Origin: Gammaproteobacteria bacterium
GTDB taxonomy: Bacteria; Pseudomonadota; Gammaproteobacteria; Acidiferrobacterales; Sulfurifustaceae
Length of the DNA stretch: 64,000 nucleotides
NCBI GenBank assembly: GCA_004298065.1
Contig: SCRL01000069.1
Coordinates: forward strand, 1 to 64,000
Direction: 5' to 3'
The notes below the pieces were generated by a model, which saw nothing but the letters and a program-made list of their open reading frames with translations, had not been told where the DNA came from and searched no databases. Made by a program: the position numbers and the translations under genes. Each line of letters starts with the position of its first letter. Positions within the stretch are counted from its first letter, which is position 1. Shown in pieces: positions 60,523-64,000 of the stretch.

Positions 60523-60539
60523 TGGCTATATTATAGCCA
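60523..60539 (-). promoter_or_regulatory. Toxin-antitoxin operator overlapping the -10 box
   Basis: A 17-bp perfect palindrome TGGCTATA-T-TATAGCCA, with TATAAT inside on the minus strand, lies 2 nt before the toxin ATG (60520). Transcription would start at or next to the ATG, so the mRNA may be leaderless and the operator can block it directly. Confidence 0.65.
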
Positions 60540-60652
60540 TATTTGATGGAGGCTCAACGTGGCGTTTCAGCTCGCCGTTTCTTGCCGCATCGGCGTGTAT
60601 TTCAGGGAAAGTAGCCTGTTATGGAGCGCTGCCTGGAACTGATGAAGCAGGG

Positions 60653-60714
60653 AAAAGGTGTCAGACACCTTTTCTAAAGAATGCAGGAACAGCGATGGAA
60701 TGGTGTCTGACACC
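60653..60714. repeat. GTGTCAGACACC repeat, pair 1
   Basis: AAAAGGTGTC-A-GACACCTTTT (60653-60673) and GGTGTC-T-GACACC (60702-60714). The 33-bp stretch 60658-60690 recurs at 61002-61034 with one mismatch. Confidence 0.65.
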
Positions 60715-60758
60715 TTTTTCTTTCTCTGGCCCGTGTAACCGGGCAGGCGTAGCATTCT

Positions 60759-60866
60759 TCAATAACCCCGAGCCGCCTTCTTTGCCTTTTTCTCGGCACG
60801 CTTTTCTTTCATGGTCCGGGTCGGTTGCTTCTTCGCCTGTTTCTTACCTTCTATGCCTTTGGCCAT
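60759..60866 (-). CDS. 35-residue lysine-rich small protein
   Basis: Hand translation from ATG 60866: MAKGIEGKKQAKKQPTRTM then a Lys/Arg/Ala helix ending AARGY. CGGAGC precedes ATG by 6-11 nt. Small lysine-rich proteins of this kind (MAKG start) recur in proteobacteria; function unknown, perhaps nucleic-acid binding. It is flanked on both sides by GTGTCAGACACC repeats. Confidence 0.55.
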   Translation of the reverse strand: MAKGIEGKKQAKKQPTRTMKEKRAEKKAKKAARGY

Positions 60867-61001
60867 GGTTTTGCTCCGTTTGGTTAAATTGATTCTGGGC
60901 TTTCTTGATATCGAGGGTAAACTTTAGTGCTTACCTTAAAATCCATCATGGTATTGAGGCATGGTACAGCATGGGTCACCATGCACAATGGAATGGAAAA
61001 A

Positions 61002-61034
61002 GTGTCAGACACCTTTTCTGAAGAATGCAGGAAC
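61002..61034. repeat. GTGTCAGACACC repeat, pair 2
   Basis: Repeats 60658-60690 (GTGTCAGACACCTTTTCT, then GAAGAATGCAGGAAC) with one substitution. The segment from 60867 to 61182 otherwise holds no gene that I can support. Confidence 0.6.
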
Positions 61035-61182
61035 TAGGCATGACACTCCCTCGCTTTTCATTTTCCCCGCGACAACCTTAATCCGACTGGCGCCAAGGCT
61101 GCAATAGCGTCTGTGCGCTGGCGCATGCGACACCGTTTCCGTACGATGGCCAGAGCCGGTTCGTATAAATAAGGAAACCTCC

Positions 61183-61713
61183 ATGTCCTCCAAAACCGTT
61201 TTTCAGGGCCGGATTATCCGCGTGGAAACGGCGCAGATGCGCTTTCCCGACGGCCGCAGCGCGGAGTTCGAGATGGTGCGCCATCCCGGCGGCGCGGCGG
61301 CGGTGGCGCTGGATGACGACGAGCGCGTGTGTCTGCTGCGCCAGTACCGCCCGGTGGCGGGTGAGTGGATTTGGGAGCTGCCGGCGGGCAAGCTGGAACC
61401 GAACGAAGGACCGCTGTTCACCGCGCAGCGGGAGCTGGAGGAGGAGGCCGGTTTGCGCGCCGCCGACTGGAGCCCGCTGGGCGCGGTCTGGAGTTCACCC
61501 GGTATTTTCACTGAAGTGATTCACCTGTTCCTCGCACGCGGCCTCACGCCCGTTGCCGGTAATCACGAGGAGCACGAATTAATCGAAGTCCACTGGCTGC
61601 CGTTTTCAGAAGCGTTGGCACGTGCCCGCAGTGGCGAAATTCTCGACGCCAAGACCGTCATCGGGCTGTTCCGCGCGCAGGCGTTTGTGACCGAGCCGGA
61701 AATGCTGACCTGA
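61183..61713 (+). CDS. NUDIX hydrolase, ADP-ribose pyrophosphatase type
   Basis: 176 residues. The Nudix box GKLEPNEGPLFTAQRELEEE continuing AGL (about 63-85) fits GX5EX7REUXEEXGU. The N-terminal strands RIIRVETAQMRFPDG and the later SSPGIFTEVIHLFLARGL match ADP-sugar pyrophosphatases. It probably clears ADP-ribose or a related nucleotide sugar. ATG 61183 has GGAAACC upstream rather than a strong site. Confidence 0.9.
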   Translation: MSSKTVFQGRIIRVETAQMRFPDGRSAEFEMVRHPGGAAAVALDDDERVCLLRQYRPVAGEWIWELPAGKLEPNEGPLFTAQRELEEEAGLRAADWSPLGAVWSSPGIFTEVIHLFLARGLTPVAGNHEEHELIEVHWLPFSEALARARSGEILDAKTVIGLFRAQAFVTEPEMLT

Positions 61714-61743
61714 ATCCGCGCAGCGATTCCTTTATATACTGGA

Positions 61744-62445
61744 ATGGCCATGATCGATCTGTACTACTGGACCACGCCCAACGGCCACAAGATTACGATC
61801 TTCCTCGAAGAGACCGGACTGCCGTATACCCTCAACCCGGTGAACATCGGCAAGGGCGAGCAGTTCGACCCGGCCTTCCTCGCGATCTCGCCGAACAACC
61901 GCATCCCGGCGATCGTGGACCACGCACCCAAGGACGGCGGCCCGGTACTCAGTGTTTTCGAGTCGGGCGCGATTCTGCAATATCTCGCCGAGAAGACCGG
62001 CCGGCTGTTGCCCGCCGATCTGCGCGGGCGCATGGACGTGTTGCAGTGGTTGTACTGGCAGGTGGGCGGGCAGGGACCGATGCTCGGGCAGAACCACCAC
62101 TTCGTGCAATACGCCCCGGAGAAAATTCCGTACGCCATCGGACGCTACGTGAAGGAGGCTGAGCGTCTCTACGGCGTGCTCGACCGGCGGCTGGCCGGCC
62201 GCGAGTTCATCGCCGGCGCGTACTCCATCGCCGATATCGCGGCCTATCCGTGGACTGTGTCGCACCGCAAGCAGCAGGTGAACCTGGACGACTTTCCCAA
62301 CGTGAAGCGCTGGTTCGAGGCCGTCGGGCAGCGTCCGGCGGTGCGGCGTGCGTACGAGATCGCGCAGCGCATCAATACCGTACCGACCGTCACCAGGGAG
62401 TCGCGCATGATCCTGTTCGGCCAGGGCAAGGACCTGCCGCGCTGA
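61744..62445 (+). CDS. Glutathione S-transferase, YfcG-like
   Basis: 233 residues. A thioredoxin-like N domain with YYWTTPNGHKITIFLEETG (about 7-25) and SPNNRIPAIVDH, and a helical C domain with YSIADIAAYPW. The YfcG/YghU type uses a Thr/Asn active site and glutathione disulfide chemistry. Start at ATG 61744 or 61750. A strong terminator follows. Confidence 0.9.
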   Translation: MAMIDLYYWTTPNGHKITIFLEETGLPYTLNPVNIGKGEQFDPAFLAISPNNRIPAIVDHAPKDGGPVLSVFESGAILQYLAEKTGRLLPADLRGRMDVLQWLYWQVGGQGPMLGQNHHFVQYAPEKIPYAIGRYVKEAERLYGVLDRRLAGREFIAGAYSIADIAAYPWTVSHRKQQVNLDDFPNVKRWFEAVGQRPAVRRAYEIAQRINTVPTVTRESRMILFGQGKDLPR

Positions 62446-62473
62446 CCGCGCGTCGTATCCTGAGCGCCAAAAG

Positions 62474-62509
62474 AAAACGGGGCCGGCGCGTGTGCACCGG
62501 CCCCGTTTT
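62474..62509. terminator. Bidirectional terminator between GST and adk
   Basis: AAAACGGGGCCGG and its complement close a 10-nt loop with A and T runs at the ends. It serves the GST gene on the plus strand and adk on the minus strand. Confidence 0.85.
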
Positions 62510-62522
62510 TGTACTGCGAGTA

Positions 62523-63173
62523 TTAATTGATGCCGAGCTTCTGCTTGATGGCGCTGACCACGGCATCGCTCGAGGTCGCGTTGACGTTCATCAACATGCC
62601 TTCTTTCTGGTAGAAGCCGATGAGCGGGGCGGTCTTCTCATTATAAGTATCGAGGCGCTTGCTGATGGCCTCTTCGGTCTCGTCGGCGCGCTGCACGACG
62701 TTGCTGCCACACTTGTCGCACTTGCCCGCGACCTTGGGCGGCATGCTCTTGACGTTGTAGATCGCCTGGCACTTCGGGTTCTCGCAGGTGCGGCGCGTGG
62801 TCAGGCGGTCGAGGATGACCTCGCGCGGGACTTCGAGGCTCACCGCGGCGTCGAGCTTGATGCCGAGTTTGACGAGCAGCGCCTTGAGCGCTTCGGCCTG
62901 CGGGATGGTGCGCGGGAAACCGTCGAGCAGGAAGCCCTTGGCGCAATCCGGTTCCTGCAAGCGTTTCTCCATGATGCCCATGATGAGCGCATCCGGCACC
63001 AGGCCGCCGCTGTCCATGTGCGCCTTGGCCTGCTTGCCGAGTTCCGTACCGGCCTGGACCGCGCCGCGCAGGATGTCGCCGGTGGAAATCTGCACCGAGC
63101 CGTCGAGTTTCGTCAGCAGCTTCGCCACCGTGCCCTTGCCCGCGCCCGGGGCGCCCAACAGAATCAGTTTCAT
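62523..63173 (-). CDS. adk: Adenylate kinase with zinc LID
   Basis: 216 residues. It interconverts ATP+AMP and 2 ADP. P-loop GAPGAGKGT (about 7-15), AMP site GFPRTIPQ, and a LID domain with four cysteines in CENPKC and CDKCG, the zinc-binding type. Full length; ATG 63173. It sits alone, divergent from the small gene at 63338. Confidence 0.97.
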   Translation of the reverse strand: MKLILLGAPGAGKGTVAKLLTKLDGSVQISTGDILRGAVQAGTELGKQAKAHMDSGGLVPDALIMGIMEKRLQEPDCAKGFLLDGFPRTIPQAEALKALLVKLGIKLDAAVSLEVPREVILDRLTTRRTCENPKCQAIYNVKSMPPKVAGKCDKCGSNVVQRADETEEAISKRLDTYNEKTAPLIGFYQKEGMLMNVNATSSDAVVSAIKQKLGIN

Positions 63174-63337
63174 CGCTCTTTATCCTCTCTGGTTTTAAGT
63201 CGGTGACCGCGTGGCGGCCGCAACAAGGGGCGCATTTTGCCCTGCATACCGCGAGGGGGCAACCGGAAAAAAAATGTTTTGCCGGCCGTTTTGGTAATAT
63301 CCTCATTAATATCCTTTTCTGCAGTAACAGGGGCCCC

Positions 63338-63637
63338 ATGACCGATTCCGATACCGTATTCGATGGTGCCTTCGACCGCACCGTGCAGCTCGGCAACGCG
63401 TTGGCCGAGACTGACAAGGACGCCGACCTGTGGGACATCGCCGACGGCGTTCTTGCCGGCGCGATCCAGTACTGGCTTTACTCGCGCCAGCCGTGCGGCG
63501 ACCCGCGCTGCGAGGACTGCCTGCCGGTGAGCACCGCCGAGGGGCGCACCGCCGAACTCAAACGGCTGATGCAGCAGTTCGCCGAGGAAAGCGAGTACTA
63601 CCACTCGCCCGCGGACTCGAACGTCGGGCGGGCGTAG
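63338..63637 (+). CDS. Small Cys-containing protein, hypothetical
   Basis: 99 residues from ATG 63338. It is acidic and helical with a central cysteine group QPCGDPRCEDC (about 52-62), which could bind a metal, followed by AELKRLMQQFAEESEYY. I do not know the family. The start is inferred from AACAGGGG upstream; the longer in-frame start at 63203 would overlap adk's promoter region. Confidence 0.55.
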   Translation: MTDSDTVFDGAFDRTVQLGNALAETDKDADLWDIADGVLAGAIQYWLYSRQPCGDPRCEDCLPVSTAEGRTAELKRLMQQFAEESEYYHSPADSNVGRA

Positions 63638-63639
63638 GC

Positions 63640-64000
63640 TCAGTCCGGTTTGGATTCGTCCGGCGGAAGCGAGGTCGCGCGGTGGGCGCGGGCGCCGAGG
63701 CCGAGCATCAGCGCGAGCACGGCCGCCGCAGCCAGCGGGGCAAGGTAAACGAGGCCGTCGGCGTAGCCGTCGTATTGCAGGAAGCGTTCGCGAACCTTGA
63801 ATGCGAGATCGAACACGAGCAGCAGCGCCCCGCCGGCGTACAGCCAGCGGTCGCGCACGAATCCGGTGAAGAGACTGTAAACAAGGTAGGGTGTGAGCCC
63901 CGCGAGCAGCACCGGGAGATCGAGCCGGTAGCCGGCGTCGTAGTGCGGCACCACGGCGGCGACGAAGGCGAGCGCCACGCCGAGCGCGACGACAACATAG
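63640..64000 (-). CDS. Multipass membrane protein, N-terminus cut by the window edge
   Basis: About 120 codons visible; the frame stays open to the right edge, so the start is outside. Hydrophobic segments include one near the visible start (VALAFVAAVV), YLVYSLFTGFV, LYAGGALLLVFDLAF and LAPLAAAAVLALMLGLG. The tail is polar. No family recognised. Its stop lies next to the stop of the gene at 63338. Confidence 0.5.
   Translation of the reverse strand, partial: YVVVALGVALAFVAAVVPHYDAGYRLDLPVLLAGLTPYLVYSLFTGFVRDRWLYAGGALLLVFDLAFKVRERFLQYDGYADGLVYLAPLAAAAVLALMLGLGARAHRATSLPPDESKPD

Overview
This is a GC-rich, gene-dense chromosomal window with about 70 protein genes. I see no rRNA, tRNA, CRISPR array, phage or intact insertion sequence. 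Several features point to a beta- or gammaproteobacterium: a homodimeric pyruvate dehydrogenase E1 with a lipoyl-bearing E3, a short RsxB next to nth, PpnP, YgiQ, EttA, and paired c-di-GMP proteins. I cannot name a species; an environmental metal-exposed lineage is only an inference from the copper-, arsenic- and mercury-type genes.

Layout. 1-1261: end of a bufferin locus (bufA2 plus a truncated MNIO enzyme). 1259-9228: ettA, a REC-PAS-GGDEF-EAL protein, an FbpC-like ATPase, argF-argD, and a urate-oxidase-N-domain membrane protein with a 34-residue companion. 9350-18841: M17 peptidase, aceE-aceF-lpdA, argG, ppnP. 18874-23738: glyoxalase, two arsenosugar-type glycosyltransferase family genes, a rhodanese operon, and radical SAM ArsS. 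23740-27509: a bufferin operon read right to left (bufA1 paralogue, ECF sigma, zinc-finger anti-sigma, bufA1, bufB, bufC, doxX, then arsS). 27542-34774: FIST protein, nth, rsxB, a second GGDEF-EAL protein, ygiQ. 34945-38839: phospholipase D, an odd thioredoxin, a decaying tandem pair of Sel1 genes, a heme protein. 39089-49144: metG, mrp, dcd, acetyltransferase, SYLF protein, a cNMP-fold orphan, rlmI, hydrolase, MFS. 49618-57955: membrane protein, tlpA, unknown, merR, ATP-grasp, livKHMGF. 58087-64000: a MerC-like fusion behind a mer-type promoter, CBS protein, a toxin-antitoxin module, NUDIX, GST, adk.

How the genes may work together. The most interesting theme is metal and metalloid handling. 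Three secreted Cys-rich bufferin precursors and two MNIO enzymes lie in two loci 25 kb apart. The promoter regions of both loci carry matching ECF-type sequences (GGAAMC, 17 bp, GTCMTA), suggesting that the sigma factor encoded in the second locus drives both. The same operon runs directly into arsS, the radical SAM enzyme of arsenosugar synthesis, whose partner glycosyltransferases lie 2 kb away. Separately, a MerC-like gene has an operator matching the classical mer dyad, and a MerR with the typical cysteines is encoded 7 kb away.

Intergenic DNA is rich in palindromic repeats of several families (CACAGAG, GCGCAAAG, ACAGGATT, CATCCCTGT and GTGTCAGACACC types), and one strong orphan terminator hints at an unannotated RNA.
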